The notes: generated by a model not told the origin, from the sequence alone. DNA of 64,000 bases from Lepus europaeus (GCF_033115175.1 NC_084827.1:177259401-177323400), one strand, 5' to 3'. Shown: positions 42,201 through 47,805, counted from the first letter of the stretch. Numbers and translations are program-made.

Positions 42201-44542
42201 GTACGATCTCCTCCAGTCATCCCTGCCTTACAGGAACTCTTCACAGACCTTAAAGAGTCGAGCAGGTTTGCCCCAGGGACAGTGGTTTTTAGAGCCCAGC
42301 GTAGCGAGTGAGGTCCTCATCTGTGTGGCTTTGGAGTTGCTGGTATTCCCTCCTGTGAAGTGAGGGCCATGCGTGTTCGCTCTGCTGATTTGCTAACGTC
42401 CGCAGGAGTCTTAGCCTGGTAATCCCATTCTAGCATCTAAGGAGCAACTGTTCATTCTTTGTCGGGAAAGAGGTGGCCTCAGACTTCTCCCTTCTTCTCT
42501 TTGTATGATTGTAATGAATTGTTCTTAAAAAGTTGTTTCTCCATTTTAATCGAAAGACCGAGAGACAGAGACAGAAAGAGATCTTCCGTCTTCTAGTTCA
42601 CTCCCCAAATGCCTGCACCAGCCAGAGCTTGGCCAGGCCACAGTCAGGAGCCAGGAACTCAGTCTGGGGCTCTCGTGTGAGTGACAAGGCCCCAAGTACT
42701 TGAACCATGACCTGCTGCCTCTAGGGTGTGCCTTAGCAGGAAACTGGACCAGAAGTGGAGCCTGGACCCAGACCCAGACCCAGACCCTGTGATATGGGTG
42801 CCGGCGTCCCAGGCAGTGTCCTGACTGCTGTGCCAGACTCCCACCCCGTAGCTGGATTTTCAGTGACATTCCTACTTGCTGTTGCATGTAGCTCTTTTCT
42901 GTTTTTCCTCTTGAGATACATGTGAAGGCCAAGTAGCAGAATTAATAGTTCATTTCATAGACTGTTTGGCCTTTAGGTTCTTGTGCTCACCGATTAAACT
43001 GTTACTTCAAAAATAGGAACACAGAGCCTTTCATTATTTTCAAGGGAAAAAAAGGAGTCTTGTGGGTAATGGAAACAGAGTTGTAGGGGCTCAACTTGGG
43101 ACAGGGTTTGGGACAGTAGCCTCGCTCTGTGCGAGGCCTCACAAGCGTCCTGTACTATGGCCTCCTTGCTTAGTAAACAGGGAGGTTTATTTGTTTGAGG
43201 TCATGATATTTTTGAGTCAATTGGTAGGCTGTTCTTTATTATGTAAGACATATTTGTTTGTTATTGGTACATTTCAAATGCGTAAAATTAAAGAACAAAA
43301 AAAGTGGCGCAGAGAAGCCTGCAAGGACTAACAGGGCTGCTTTCCCTCTGGTATTTAAACCACAGCTGAAACTGGGGGCATTCATTCTGGGGAGGTGACC
43401 CGGAAAGCTTCCCGAGCCACTCACTCCCAGGAGGCCCTGGGACTTCAGCTTTGTGTCAGCCTCTGGTTGTAGAGTTTGTTGAAGAGCGGCATGCGACGGT
43501 TGCGTTCGGATTTCAAACGTCAGCGGTGTCAGGACTGCATGCTGCCTCCTCGGCGTGCTGGCTCCGTTTGGTGGATCGGATATCACTAACTAAAAGCCTT
43601 TCCCTCGCAGGCCTGCTTAGGGTAGAGTGAGTTCAATAAAGTAAGCTTCTTATTCTGTCTGTTGTCCAGGAGAAAGCACGTGTGCCGGCTGAACTTCACA
43701 AAGTTTAAAGGGAAAAATGTTCCCATTAAAGTGAGTCAGGGAGTTTTAGTGCTGCTCAGATTAATAATTACAAAGTACTTAGTGTGTGCTGTGCCCCACC
43801 TCAACTTCTATTCAAGTGTCCTTCTGAGTGAACTTGTCGTGAGCCAGCCAGCAAGGCCTGCCTCAGCACACAGGCCAGTCTCTTCCAAGCTCCTCCAAGG
43901 CAGCTGTTTGCTATTCTTTTTAAAGGGTGATGCCATTTGGTTTTGGTTTTTTCTCCTTGGCTAAATTTTTTTAAAAGATTTAATTACTTATTTGAAAGTC
44001 AGAGTTACAAGAGAGGGGAGAGGCAGAGAGAGAGAGAGGTCTTCCATCCTATGGTTCACTCCCCAATTGGCCAGAACGGCTGGAGCTGCGCCAATCCGAA
44101 GCCAGGAGCCAAGAGCTTCCCCCGGGTCTCACGCAGGTGCAGAGACCCAAGGCCTTGGGCCATCTTCTGCTGCTTTCCCAGGCCACAGCAGAGTGCTGGA
44201 TTGGAAGAAGAGCAGTCGGGATTAGAACCAGCGCCCATATGGGATGCTGGCGCTTCAGGCAGGGCATTAACCCGCTGCGCCACCGTGCAGGCCCTCGATT
44301 AAATTTTTTTAAGAGAATTCCAAGAAACAAAGCAGGGAAGAACAGATGCCTTCTGATTGGATTGCCCCCTGTGGTATGCTCAGGAACAGGAGACTTGAAT
44401 TCTAGCCCACTACCTGGAATTTGCGCCACTCGGTTGCCTGAGTGTGGTCACTGATAGCTTGTGTTCCTCCGCAGGGTTTTCAGTCAATGCCTCATCGGAG
44501 CGACTCAATATGGGTGAAATCGAGACTTTGGACGACTACTGA
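6471..44542 (+). CDS. GIGYF2: GIGYF2 (GRB10-interacting GYF protein 2), 3' portion of spliced CDS, 15 exons
   Basis: GIGYF2 is a cytoplasmic adaptor. Its GYF domain binds proline-rich PPG-phi peptides (TNRC6, ZNF598 and others), and with 4EHP it represses cap-dependent translation; that is family knowledge. Fifteen exons here join with consistent phases: 6471-6637, 9021-9112, 10474-10581, 11560-11660, 13965-14065, 18578-18739, 22711-22869, 28759-28995, 30944-31066, 34368-34568, 34685-34890, 35964-36118, 37845-38053, 40294-40441 and 44475-44542. They encode about 744 residues: the second half of the GYF domain, a Q-rich segment, a long E/R/Q-rich helix, W-containing motifs, a conserved C-terminal block and the end ETLDDY-stop. 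The N-terminal part, with the 4EHP-binding motif and first half of the GYF domain, lies upstream of the window. GIGYF1 is the only close paralogue; the polyQ tracts and C-terminus fit GIGYF2. Confidence 0.97.
7700..7935 (-). repeat. CSINE, antisense, partial
   Basis: CACTTATTTATTCGAATGGC start, internal deletions, ends near ATGGCCGTGCC. Confidence 0.65.
8333..8654 (-). repeat. CSINE, antisense
   Basis: TTTAAAGATTGTATTTATTT start, CTCGGCACCAGCCCC end. Confidence 0.9.
9021..9112 (+). CDS. GIGYF2: GIGYF2 exon: Q-rich linker after GYF domain
   Basis: Acceptor CTCTCAG, donor GTAAGA. It starts in phase 0 with GELDQERLTRQQ and ends two bases into a Gln codon. The product is a glutamine- and leucine-rich helical linker (ELTALYQMQHLQYQQFLIQ) that directly follows the GYF domain in the known protein. 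Confidence 0.95.
10012..10277 (-). repeat. CSINE, antisense
   Basis: TTTTAAAGATTTATTTTATT start; ends CACAGCGTCCCC, with a small internal deletion. Confidence 0.85.
10474..10581 (+). CDS. GIGYF2: GIGYF2 exon: Q-rich helical segment
   Basis: Acceptor TCTGAAG, donor GTTGGT (weak, lacking the +3 purine and +4 A). It encodes QQYAQVLAQQQKAALSS followed by a five-Gln run and LALLLQQFQALKM, continuing the Q-rich linker. The Arg codon at its end is split 2/1 with the next exon. Confidence 0.95.
10611..10650. repeat. (TG)n(GA)n microsatellite
   Basis: About twelve TG units with one TA interruption, then GA units, 30 bases after a GIGYF2 donor site. Confidence 0.9.
11190..11260 (-). repeat. MIR-like fragment
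   Basis: CATTTTACAGATGGGCAGGC followed by CTCAGGCTCAAGGACCTGG is a short MIR-type core. Confidence 0.4.
11560..11660 (+). CDS. GIGYF2: GIGYF2 exon: ISDQNIIPS / SIWELQP segment
   Basis: Acceptor CTTTTGCAG, donor GTAAAA. It encodes RISDQNIIPSVARSVSVPDT then GSIWELQPAASQPT, the first of the conserved tryptophan motifs between the Q-rich linker and the helix. Both splice phases match the neighbouring exons. Confidence 0.96.
11756..12042 (+). repeat. CSINE, sense, diverged
   Basis: Head GTTGACTCTTGGCCTAGTGA, body CATGTGGGAGACTTCAGATT, tail near AATATAATAAAAATGG. Confidence 0.65.
12500..12788 (-). repeat. CSINE, antisense
   Basis: A run then CTTTATTTATTTATTTGAGA, ends CCACAGTGCCATCCCC. Confidence 0.87.
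12814..13118 (-). repeat. CSINE, antisense, diverged
   Basis: TTAAGATTTATTTAAAAGGC start; ends TCACAGTGCCTGCCCCC. Adjacent to the previous copy in the same orientation. Confidence 0.8.
13555..13660 (-). mobile_element. L1M 3' fragment, antisense
   Basis: A short stretch with TTCAGTGGCATTTAATATAT and TCACAATGTGCACC resembles the same L1M region as at 19400-19560. Confidence 0.5.
13965..14065 (+). CDS. GIGYF2: GIGYF2 exon: VWEGGSVWDLPLD motif and helix start
   Basis: Acceptor TTCTCCCAG, donor GTGGGA (weak). It encodes VWEGGSVWDLPLDTAPSGPA and then LEQLQQLEKAKAAK, where the long charged helix begins. It ends in phase 0, so the five following exons are all in the same frame. Confidence 0.96.
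14328..14644 (-). repeat. CSINE, antisense
   Basis: TTTTAAGATTATTTTTTTCC start, ATGGCACTGGCCCC end. Confidence 0.87.
14658..14962 (-). repeat. Young CSINE, antisense, with 11-bp target-site duplication
   Basis: Lacks the TTTATTTA tail, starts with a T run then GACAGAGTTAG, ends GGCGCCGGCCC. GGACTATTCTT occurs at 14647-14657 and 14963-14973. Confidence 0.9.
15073..15376 (-). repeat. CSINE, antisense
   Basis: TTTTTTATTTGAGTGGTAGA start, CCACAGCTGGCCCCC end. Confidence 0.88.
15770..15841. repeat. Two-copy tandem duplication, unit about 33 bp
   Basis: AACAAAGACACGCCCCT...CAACTGCAGGCTGG occurs twice head to tail with a one-base difference (CTCCC versus TTCC). Confidence 0.85.
15956..16650 (+). 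repeat. CSINE, sense, split by an antisense CSINE
   Basis: Pieces 15956-16187 and 16556-16650 are one sense copy ending with a (CT)n stretch and AATAAATAAAAATC. Confidence 0.88.
16188..16538 (-). repeat. Young CSINE inserted in another CSINE, 17-bp target-site duplication
   Basis: (TTTG)n and T run, then TTGACAGGCAGAGTGGATAG, ending CACCGGCC. CCATTGTGACCATTTGT occurs at 16171-16187 and 16539-16555. Confidence 0.93.
16722..17300 (-). repeat. Old CSINE, antisense, split by a younger antisense CSINE
   Basis: Outer copy pieces 16722-16971 and 17247-17300 surround a second antisense copy (about 16972-17246). ATGGGTCAG is present on both sides of the insert. Confidence 0.75.
17396..17706 (-). repeat. 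CSINE, antisense, diverged
   Basis: AAAGAGAGTTTACTTATTTA start, ends CTACAGTGCCGGCCCC. Confidence 0.8.
18578..18739 (+). CDS. GIGYF2: GIGYF2 exon: E/R-rich helix, module 1
   Basis: Acceptor ATGACAG, donor GTACCT (weak). The 162-base symmetric exon (54 codons, phase 0 to 0) encodes almost only Glu, Arg, Lys and Gln, with i/i+4 alternation of opposite charges as in single alpha-helices. It begins LEQERREAEMRAKREEEE and ends ELARRKQ. Confidence 0.96.
19074..19397 (-). repeat. CSINE, antisense, diverged
   Basis: T run, AGATTTATTTACTTAAAACG, a duplicated CCCCGAAATGGCTAC segment, ends near CACAACGCTTGCCCC. Confidence 0.8.
19400..20260 (-). mobile_element. L1M-type LINE-1 3' fragment, antisense
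   Basis: Typical mammalian antisense L1 wording is present: TGTGAATTTGACTACCCCAG near 19640, TTTATCCATTTATCTG near 19820 and CCATTTTACATTCCTACC near 20010. Ancient and without open frames. Confidence 0.75.
20720..20741. repeat. (CAT)n trinucleotide repeat
   Basis: Six or seven CAT units in a GIGYF2 intron. Confidence 0.9.
21130..22099 (-). pseudogene. Processed retrocopy of a 3'-UTR-type transcript, interrupted by a CSINE
   Basis: On the minus strand the segment ends ...CTTCAATAAAGTTGC followed by a short linker and a poly(A) tail (seen as the T run at about 21127-21141). Perfect 16-bp direct repeats AGAGATACAGGAATTT flank it at 21114-21129 and 22100-22115. Without the younger CSINE (21452-21795) it is about 610 bases. 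No long coding frame is recognisable, so it is probably a 5'-truncated copy carrying mainly 3' UTR. The parent gene was not recognised. Confidence 0.75.
21452..21795 (-). repeat. Young CSINE, antisense, 13-bp target-site duplication, inside the retrocopy
   Basis: T run of about 24, GGACAGGCAGAGTTAGGCAG, ends CACGGCGCCGGCC. ATGCTATAAATTC occurs at 21439-21451 and 21796-21808. Confidence 0.94.
22711..22869 (+). CDS. GIGYF2: GIGYF2 exon: E/R-rich helix, module 2
   Basis: Acceptor TTCTCTTCAG, donor GTGACC (weak). The 159-base symmetric exon (53 codons) encodes EEALRRQREQELALRRQRE and continues to ELLRKQ, the same composition and end motif (RKQ) as the preceding helix exon. Confidence 0.96.
22918..23172 (+). 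repeat. CSINE, sense, diverged
   Basis: Head GGTGCGTGGGTGGCGCAGC, tail CAGCCTTTCAAGTAAATAAA TTAG. Starts 49 bases after a GIGYF2 donor site. Confidence 0.7.
23520..23830 (-). mobile_element. L1M fragment, antisense
   Basis: TTTTTGAATTTTGATGAAAT, AGAAATCTTTGCCCAACTA and the following T-rich text resemble antisense L1M ORF2/3' sequence further along than the 19400-20260 fragment; the two may be parts of one old element. Confidence 0.55.
24163..24468 (-). repeat. CSINE, antisense
   Basis: CTTTAAGATTCATTAAATTT start, ATAGTGCCGACCCCC end. Confidence 0.88.
25062..25367 (-). repeat. CSINE, antisense
   Basis: GTTTTGGTGAAGCAGAGTTA start after a (TTTG)n tract, CCATAACACCTGTCCCC end. Confidence 0.85.
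25505..25825 (-). repeat. CSINE, antisense, with target-site duplication
   Basis: TTTTTTTTAAAGATTTATTT start, CAGTGCCAGCCCC end. AACAATAATT is present on both sides (near 25496 and 25827). Confidence 0.9.
26331..27406 (+). other. GIGYF2: GIGYF2 intron sequence, mostly unique
   Basis: No exon. A weak mammalian-wide SINE/L2-like stretch near 26560-26720; otherwise nothing recognised. Confidence 0.4.
27422..27776 (-). repeat. Young CSINE, antisense, 15-bp target-site duplication
   Basis: T-rich start, AACAGGCAGAGTGGATAGTG, CACCGGCC end. AAGAAAGATTTCTTA occurs at 27407-27421 and 27777-27791. Confidence 0.94.
28358..28686 (-). repeat. CSINE, antisense, diverged
   Basis: TTTTTTTTAAAAGATTTTTT start, CCAGAATGCTGGCC end. 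Ends about 70 bases before a GIGYF2 acceptor with a poor pyrimidine tract. Confidence 0.8.
28759..28995 (+). CDS. GIGYF2: GIGYF2 exon: helix module 3 with eight-Gln tract
   Basis: The acceptor is CTGGAAAG, with a poor pyrimidine tract; the donor is GTAGCG. The 237-base symmetric exon encodes EEEAAKWAREEEEAQRRLEE, a KELMRQRQQQQEALRRL turn and then an uninterrupted run of eight CAG codons (28957-28980) before LAQMK. It is the largest coding exon in the window. Confidence 0.97.
29577..29672 (+). repeat. CSINE, sense, 5' part only
   Basis: GGGCCTGGTGCTATGGTGTT head through GAGTCCTGGCTGCTCCTCT; the 3' two thirds are missing. Confidence 0.75.
30250..30555 (+). repeat. CSINE, sense, diverged
   Basis: AGGGCAGGCGTTTGGTACAG head, (CT)n then TGCCTTTTCAAATAAATTAA tail. 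Confidence 0.8.
30944..31066 (+). CDS. GIGYF2: GIGYF2 exon: LPSSSTWGQQS to RQLREE
   Basis: Acceptor TTTGTGTTAG, donor GTAAGT (strong). The 123-base symmetric exon encodes LPSSSTWGQQSNTTTCQSQT, a low-complexity break in the helix with a conserved Trp, and then LSLAEIQKLEEERERQLREE, which restarts the helix. Confidence 0.97.
31320..31622 (+). repeat. CSINE, sense
   Basis: GCGGCGCCGGCATCCCATTT near the head, CTGCCTCTCAAATAAATAAA tail. Confidence 0.85.
31658..31965 (+). repeat. CSINE, sense, diverged
   Basis: GAGATGCAAGCATTTGACGC head, CTGCCTTTCAGAAAAAATG tail. Lies directly after another sense copy. Confidence 0.75.
33181..33511 (-). repeat. CSINE, antisense
   Basis: T run, AGATTTATTTATTTCTTTAA, ends CACAGTGCTGGTCCCC. 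Confidence 0.88.
33590..33917 (-). repeat. CSINE, antisense
   Basis: T run, AAAGATTTATTTATTTATTT, ends CCACAGCACGGACC. Confidence 0.88.
33970..34245 (-). repeat. CSINE, antisense, diverged
   Basis: GATAGGGAGAGAAAGATGTT start, a degraded head near CACAGGCCTCAGCC. Ends about 120 bases before the exon with the NAGNAG acceptor. Confidence 0.75.
34368..34568 (+). CDS. GIGYF2: GIGYF2 exon: nine-Gln tract and KSLLEIQQEEARQM
   Basis: The 201-base symmetric exon encodes QRRQQRELMKAL, nine pure CAG codons (34404-34430), KLSGWGNVSKPAGSAKSLLE, IQQEEARQM and a second Q/H-rich tract. The acceptor is a tandem CAGCAG: using the second AG would start the exon at 34371 and drop one Gln. The first was chosen because the known protein reads REEQRRQQ here. 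Donor GTGGGT; the next intron is only 116 bases. Confidence 0.96.
34685..34890 (+). CDS. GIGYF2: GIGYF2 exon: SVWGSINTG / WASDLVSSIW / MGFWDDAV
   Basis: Acceptor TTCTGACAG, donor GTAGGG. It encodes HSNLHTSIGNSVWGSINTG, NQWASDLVSSIWSNADTKNS and NMGFWDDAVKEVGPRNSANK, a tryptophan-spaced conserved block. It ends two bases into a Ser codon completed by the next exon. Confidence 0.97.
35325..35525 (+). repeat. MIR SINE
   Basis: The core CTGTATGACCTTGGGCAGG, CCTCAGTTCCCTCATCGGTA AAATG and the CTGGCACGTAGTAACTGCTT end match MIR in sense orientation. Confidence 0.8.
35570..35735 (-). repeat. MIR SINE, antisense
   Basis: TTTACAGGTGAGGAAACTGA and GGCTCAGTAAAGTTAGCAGC with a preceding TGCCAGGCACTGTGCT give the antisense MIR pattern. 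Confidence 0.7.
35964..36118 (+). CDS. GIGYF2: GIGYF2 exon: KVEEEEKLLKLFQGVNKAQD
   Basis: Acceptor TGCTTTAG, donor GTAAGA. It encodes SKSVGVSNRQNKKVEEEEKL, LKLFQGVNKAQDGFTQWCEQ and MLHALNTANNLD, the start of the conserved C-terminal helical fold of GIGYF proteins. The terminal Asp/Val boundary is split one base into Val. Confidence 0.97.
36245..36288. repeat. (CT)n microsatellite
   Basis: About 21 uninterrupted CT units next to an antisense CSINE, within the intron after the 35964-36118 exon. Confidence 0.95.
36293..36565 (-). repeat. CSINE, antisense
   Basis: TTTAAAGGTTTGTTTATTTA start, CACAGTGCCGACTCCC end. Confidence 0.85.
37140..37395 (-). repeat. MIR SINE, antisense
   Basis: CATGTGCGAGGCACTC, TTTTATAAATCAGGAACAGA and CAAGGTCACACAGCCAGCAG follow the antisense MIR consensus. 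Confidence 0.7.
37845..38053 (+). CDS. GIGYF2: GIGYF2 exon: VPTFVSFLKEVESP and P/Q-rich tail
   Basis: Acceptor ATATTGCAG, donor GTATGA. It encodes VPTFVSFLKEVESPYEVHDY, IRAYLGDTSEAKEFAKQFLE and RRAKQKASQQRQ, then a tract alternating five Gln, Pro-Pro, Gln-Pro repeats and five Pro before the last Gln. This is the length-variable Q/P tract; here it is more proline-rich than the human sequence as I remember it. Confidence 0.97.
38278..38622 (-). repeat. Young CSINE, antisense, 15-bp target-site duplication
   Basis: TTTGACAGGCAGAGTGGACA start, CGGCACCGGCC end. AGTAGCATTTTTCTT occurs at 38263-38277 and 38623-38637. Confidence 0.94.
38700..38925 (-). repeat. CSINE-like fragment, antisense, old
   Basis: CGTGTCTCCCACATGGGTGG and CCCACTGCCTTCCAGGGTCT are C-repeat body motifs; both ends are eroded. 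Confidence 0.6.
39030..39375 (-). repeat. CSINE, antisense, diverged
   Basis: CTGGCCTCAATGGCTGGGGC body and TACAATGCCAGTCCCC head complement. Confidence 0.7.
40294..40441 (+). CDS. GIGYF2: GIGYF2 exon: DSVWGMNHSTLHSVFQTNQS
   Basis: Acceptor TTTCCACAG, donor GTGAGC. It encodes DSVWGMNHSTLHSVFQTNQS, the basic SGKKKKKQKMVRAD stretch (a possible nuclear-localisation-like or RNA-contact patch, by inference) and PSLLG. It ends one base into the Gly codon shared with the terminal exon. Confidence 0.97.
40442..42520 (+). other. GIGYF2: GIGYF2 intron sequence, repeat-poor
   Basis: About 2 kb of mostly unique DNA in the last part of the gene. A weak MIR-like stretch near 40795-40870; otherwise nothing recognised. 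Confidence 0.5.
42525..42847 (-). repeat. CSINE, antisense, diverged, with an internal (CCCAGA)n
   Basis: TTAAAAAGTTGTTTCTCCAT start, CTGTGCCAGACTCCC end. A short CCCAGA repeat at about 42767-42787 lies inside it. Confidence 0.75.
43963..44296 (-). repeat. CSINE, antisense
   Basis: TTTTTTTAAAAGATTTAATT start, CACCGTGCAGGCCC end; about 180 bases before the GIGYF2 terminal exon. Confidence 0.88.
44475..44542 (+). CDS. GIGYF2: GIGYF2 terminal exon, coding part
   Basis: Acceptor CTCCGCAG. It encodes the last residues, GFSVNASSERLNMGEIETLD followed by DY and TGA at 44540-44542. This matches the conserved C-terminus of GIGYF2 and fixes the end of the reading frame. Confidence 0.98.
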
Positions 44543-46056
44543 GCGCCCGCGGTAGCCTGGCCCTCCCTCTCCTGCTGCTGCCTGTGGATTCTCCACCTTG
44601 GGACACAACAGTCACTCACCACCTGCTCTTTATCTGTGCAACAAACCACAGAACCCATCCTCTCAGGCTTTTTCTTCCAGCCCTTTGTGTCCACAATTCT
44701 TTAAACCATTTGTGTTGGTGAGCATCGAGACTCGCTACGTGACCGTCCCTTTGTCTCGGGTGGCAGGTGGGGTTCCTCCCCAGCCAGGCTGATTGTGGGC
44801 GGTGCTTCCATCTGCTGTCTCCCAGAGGGTGTCCTGGGCTCTGCCAGGAGCAGCTTGCTTCTGTCACTTTTCCCCTCCTGTTTTGTTTTTGGTTGTTCTG
44901 TTTTGTTTTCTTTCTCTTCTTCATTTCCCCGATAAGGGCAAGAGGTCTCACTGGTGCAATTGTGAAGAGAGCTAATGGTTAACAGACACTGGCCAGCACC
45001 GAGCACCCTGTGGACTGTGGCTCGGATGTCCGGCAGAGACGGTCAGAGCTCCCCGGTGCGAGGGTGGCTGCCCGGGCTGGGATTGCTCAGCGGCCCCGAG
45101 CGGGGTGGAGTTGAGATCGGATTGGCTTGACGGTGCACGCCCCTCGCCTGCTCCTCCTCAGCATCTTTTTGGAGAAAGGATCTCTGTTTTCTTCACTAGC
45201 TAGTGACTTCCAGGCAAGCTCACGTCTCCCCGGCTTTCTCCAACCTGATTGGACAAAGGAAACCCTATGGCCTGGGAGAGGGACTTATTCTTAATTTTTC
45301 TTTCTTACAAAAACTGATTTTTCCCATAAATATTTTTACTTCAGAGGACTAGGACCAGTTTGTTTTGGGCCCTTCTGCTGAAAATTTGTCTCGTTTAAGA
45401 GGCAGCTAGGATCTTTACCATATGTATGAATTTGTATAATTTCATTTTGGATAGGGATAAACTTTTGCTTCCGATAAAAGCCCGGAATTTCATCTGGTTC
45501 CTCAGAGTATTTGCGTGTGTGTCTTGCTGTGGCCCCACAAATGTTCTTTTTAAAAAAGATTCTGGGATGGCAAGTTGCTTGCCTTTTCTGGAAAAAACGT
45601 GCAGACTTGACTGCCTTTCAGAACTTCATCCGTGGAAGCCGCTGTCCGCGAGGACGCAGGGGGCGCGAGGGGACGGGCGCGAGGGGGCCAGAGCCTGGCT
45701 CTGCTTCTGCTCAGGGCCTGCTCGTGCCCTTGCACTCCGGGCAGCTGTGTGCTCAGGCTCCATGTAAACCAGTCCTCTTCCTGCCGCCACCAGACCCCCC
45801 AGAGCATCGCCTGGTCGCTGGCACGCCGCGGCGGGCGCGTGGTGGGAGCCGTGGCGTGCAGCTCCTGGCCGGAGCACCTGCCTGTGTGTCTGCATCGCCG
45901 GGAGGAGGCGGGAGTCGCTGAGAGCAGTCTGGTCTCGGAGCTGTGTTCCGTTTCTGCTTCTGTTGTTTTGGATCGCCATTCTCCAACCCTTCCTGCCTTC
46001 CTCCCTCCCTCCCTCCCCAAACGTGTACAATAACTATACAGAGACTGCTACAAACT

Positions 46057-46064
46057 TGTATATA
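46057..46064 (+). promoter_or_regulatory. Pumilio recognition element in GIGYF2 3' UTR
   Basis: TGTATATA matches the Pumilio consensus UGUANAUA exactly and lies in the A/T-rich distal 3' UTR about 165 bases before the first AATAAA. Function is inferred from the motif alone. Confidence 0.45.
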
Positions 46065-46223
46065 GTTTTTGGATCAAATAGCATGAGGAGATGAGGAACC
46101 ATTAAAAAATTGGGACTCCTGTTCTCCTTTGCTTTGTAAATTCAAAAGGGGGGTGGGGACGAGGGATAGTTACAATGTTTACAGAACTTTAAGCTCCCTC
46201 AGAACTTTCGCCAGTGTGGAGGA

Positions 46224-46245
46224 AATAAAAGAGAACTTCAATAAA
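46224..46245 (+). promoter_or_regulatory. GIGYF2: GIGYF2 poly(A) signals (two AATAAA)
   Basis: Two canonical AATAAA hexamers lie at 46224-46229 and 46240-46245, followed at once by a GT-rich stretch (TGGTGGTGTTGTGT) that fits a downstream CstF element. Cleavage is expected around 46255-46265. A weaker ATTAAA lies at 46101-46106. Confidence 0.85.
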
Positions 46246-46262
46246 ACCTGGTGGTGTTGTGT

Positions 46263-47029
46263 CCGCGCGCGCCTCTGGCCTCGCCTCTGCCAAGGCTCTG
46301 CTCCTGGCTCCAGCGCCGAGACGTGGAGGCGGCCGCCGCTCTGCCAGGCTGCGGGACACTGGCTGCTTGTGTGTTTGAGAGCGTGGAGGTCCAGGTAAAC
46401 ATGGGTAAGTCTGACCCGCTGGCTTCCTCCCCTCGCTGTCCCTTTCTGCTGACCTGGGCTTCGGTTTCTGCTCACACCACAGTCACCTCCCACCCCCACA
46501 CAGCTTCTGAACCAGACTCCACTGTGTGTGTGCAGGAAAAACACAAATTACAGAAGAAACATGGAGAGTGGCAGGGGCAGGTTAGGGGAAGAGTCGTTAT
46601 CGTTGTGGAACATTCCGTTTGCTTACCCAGAAGACTGGCTTCTGACTTCGTGCAAGGAAGCCGCTCTTCCCCGGGAACGTCTCTGTCTCCGGGCCGCTGT
46701 CCGTGTTCTCAAGTGCGCGCTCACCTGCGGCCCCCACACCCTCTTCTCAACCTGGCTCCTGAGCTCCTGCGGAGGCGCCCTGGTCATCCCAGAGTCCCTC
46801 GCGCTCCAGCCCTTTGTGTAAAATGGCATGGTGTTTGCATAGCCGCTGTGCCTGCCCTCCCCTCTGGTACAGTGTAAACTCTGTGAACATGGGTGGCTCT
46901 GCATTGTTCAGGGCATAATGGCGACAAGTGACACGCTCGGTTCAGACAGTTGTTCTCCACAAAGTACTTTTGATCTCTGGCTCATGGAACCCATGGATAC
47001 AGAGGGCCTACTGGTTTGTTTGTGTGTTT
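46263..47029. other. Intergenic DNA after GIGYF2
   Basis: Mostly unique, moderately GC-rich sequence with no gene or recognised repeat. Confidence 0.6.
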
Positions 47030-47334
47030 GTTTTTTAAAGATTTATTTATTTGAAAGAGTTAGAGAAGGGGGGGGGGGAGGGAGAGAGAGAGAGAGAAAG
47101 AGAAATCTTCCATCCACTGGTTCACTCGCCAATTGGCTGCACCGATCCGAAGCCAGGAGCTTCTTCCGGGTTCAATGCGGGTGCAGGGGCCCAAGGACTT
47201 GGGCCATCCTCTGCTTTCCCAGGCCAGAGCAGAGAGCGGGATTGAAGAGGAGCGGCTGGGACTAGAACCGGCGCCCGTATGGGATGCGGGCACTGCAGCG
47301 GCGGCCTACTGCTGCGCCACAGCACCGGCCCCTG
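47030..47334 (-). repeat. CSINE, antisense, with a G-run
   Basis: TTTTTAAAGATTTATTTATT start, a run of 13 G at about 47068-47080, CAGCACCGGCCCC end. Confidence 0.88.
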
Positions 47335-47805
47335 CTGTGTCCTACACCATTTGCTTTCCACGTCTCACATTCAGAGATTTAAACGCTACCCCAGAGAAGA
47401 CACTCCGATGTGGAGCTTCCCCAGGACACAGTCACCGAGACGGGCGGCAGCCGTTGGGACTTTGGAGAGGGCCCAGTAGAAGGGTTCCGGCTCTTCCATG
47501 TGGTCTCTGGTCAGGTCTGAGGCTTTGTCCTTGGGGAGGCTGGGTTAGTAAGTGGGCTGTGTGATGGCTGATGGCTGGAGCAGCGGCATCCGTGCTGTTG
47601 AGCATGGCAGTGCCCGTAGTTCGACTTAGATGGGGGTTGGCTTCTCGTGGGAAGCCGATTGGTTCCTCCCCGCGTGGCAGGGCACACTGGAAAGGCCCCA
47701 TTGGTGGGATGGGAGGTATTGTTGGGGTCATTCTGGGGAATGGTTTACAGAAAAGGAGTTGATACACATAAGGTTTTTTGTTTACATTGGCTCCATACCT
47801 TGAGC

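Larger units (their letters stand above)
44543..46262 (+). other. GIGYF2: GIGYF2 3' UTR
   Basis: The untranslated end of the terminal exon is about 1.7 kb. No CSINE is recognisable in it, unlike the flanking intron and intergenic DNA. It has a T-rich stretch at 44870-44930, a CpG-rich pocket at about 45640-45910 and an A/T-rich distal 250 bases. The end is inferred from the paired poly(A) signals, so 46262 is approximate. Confidence 0.85.
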
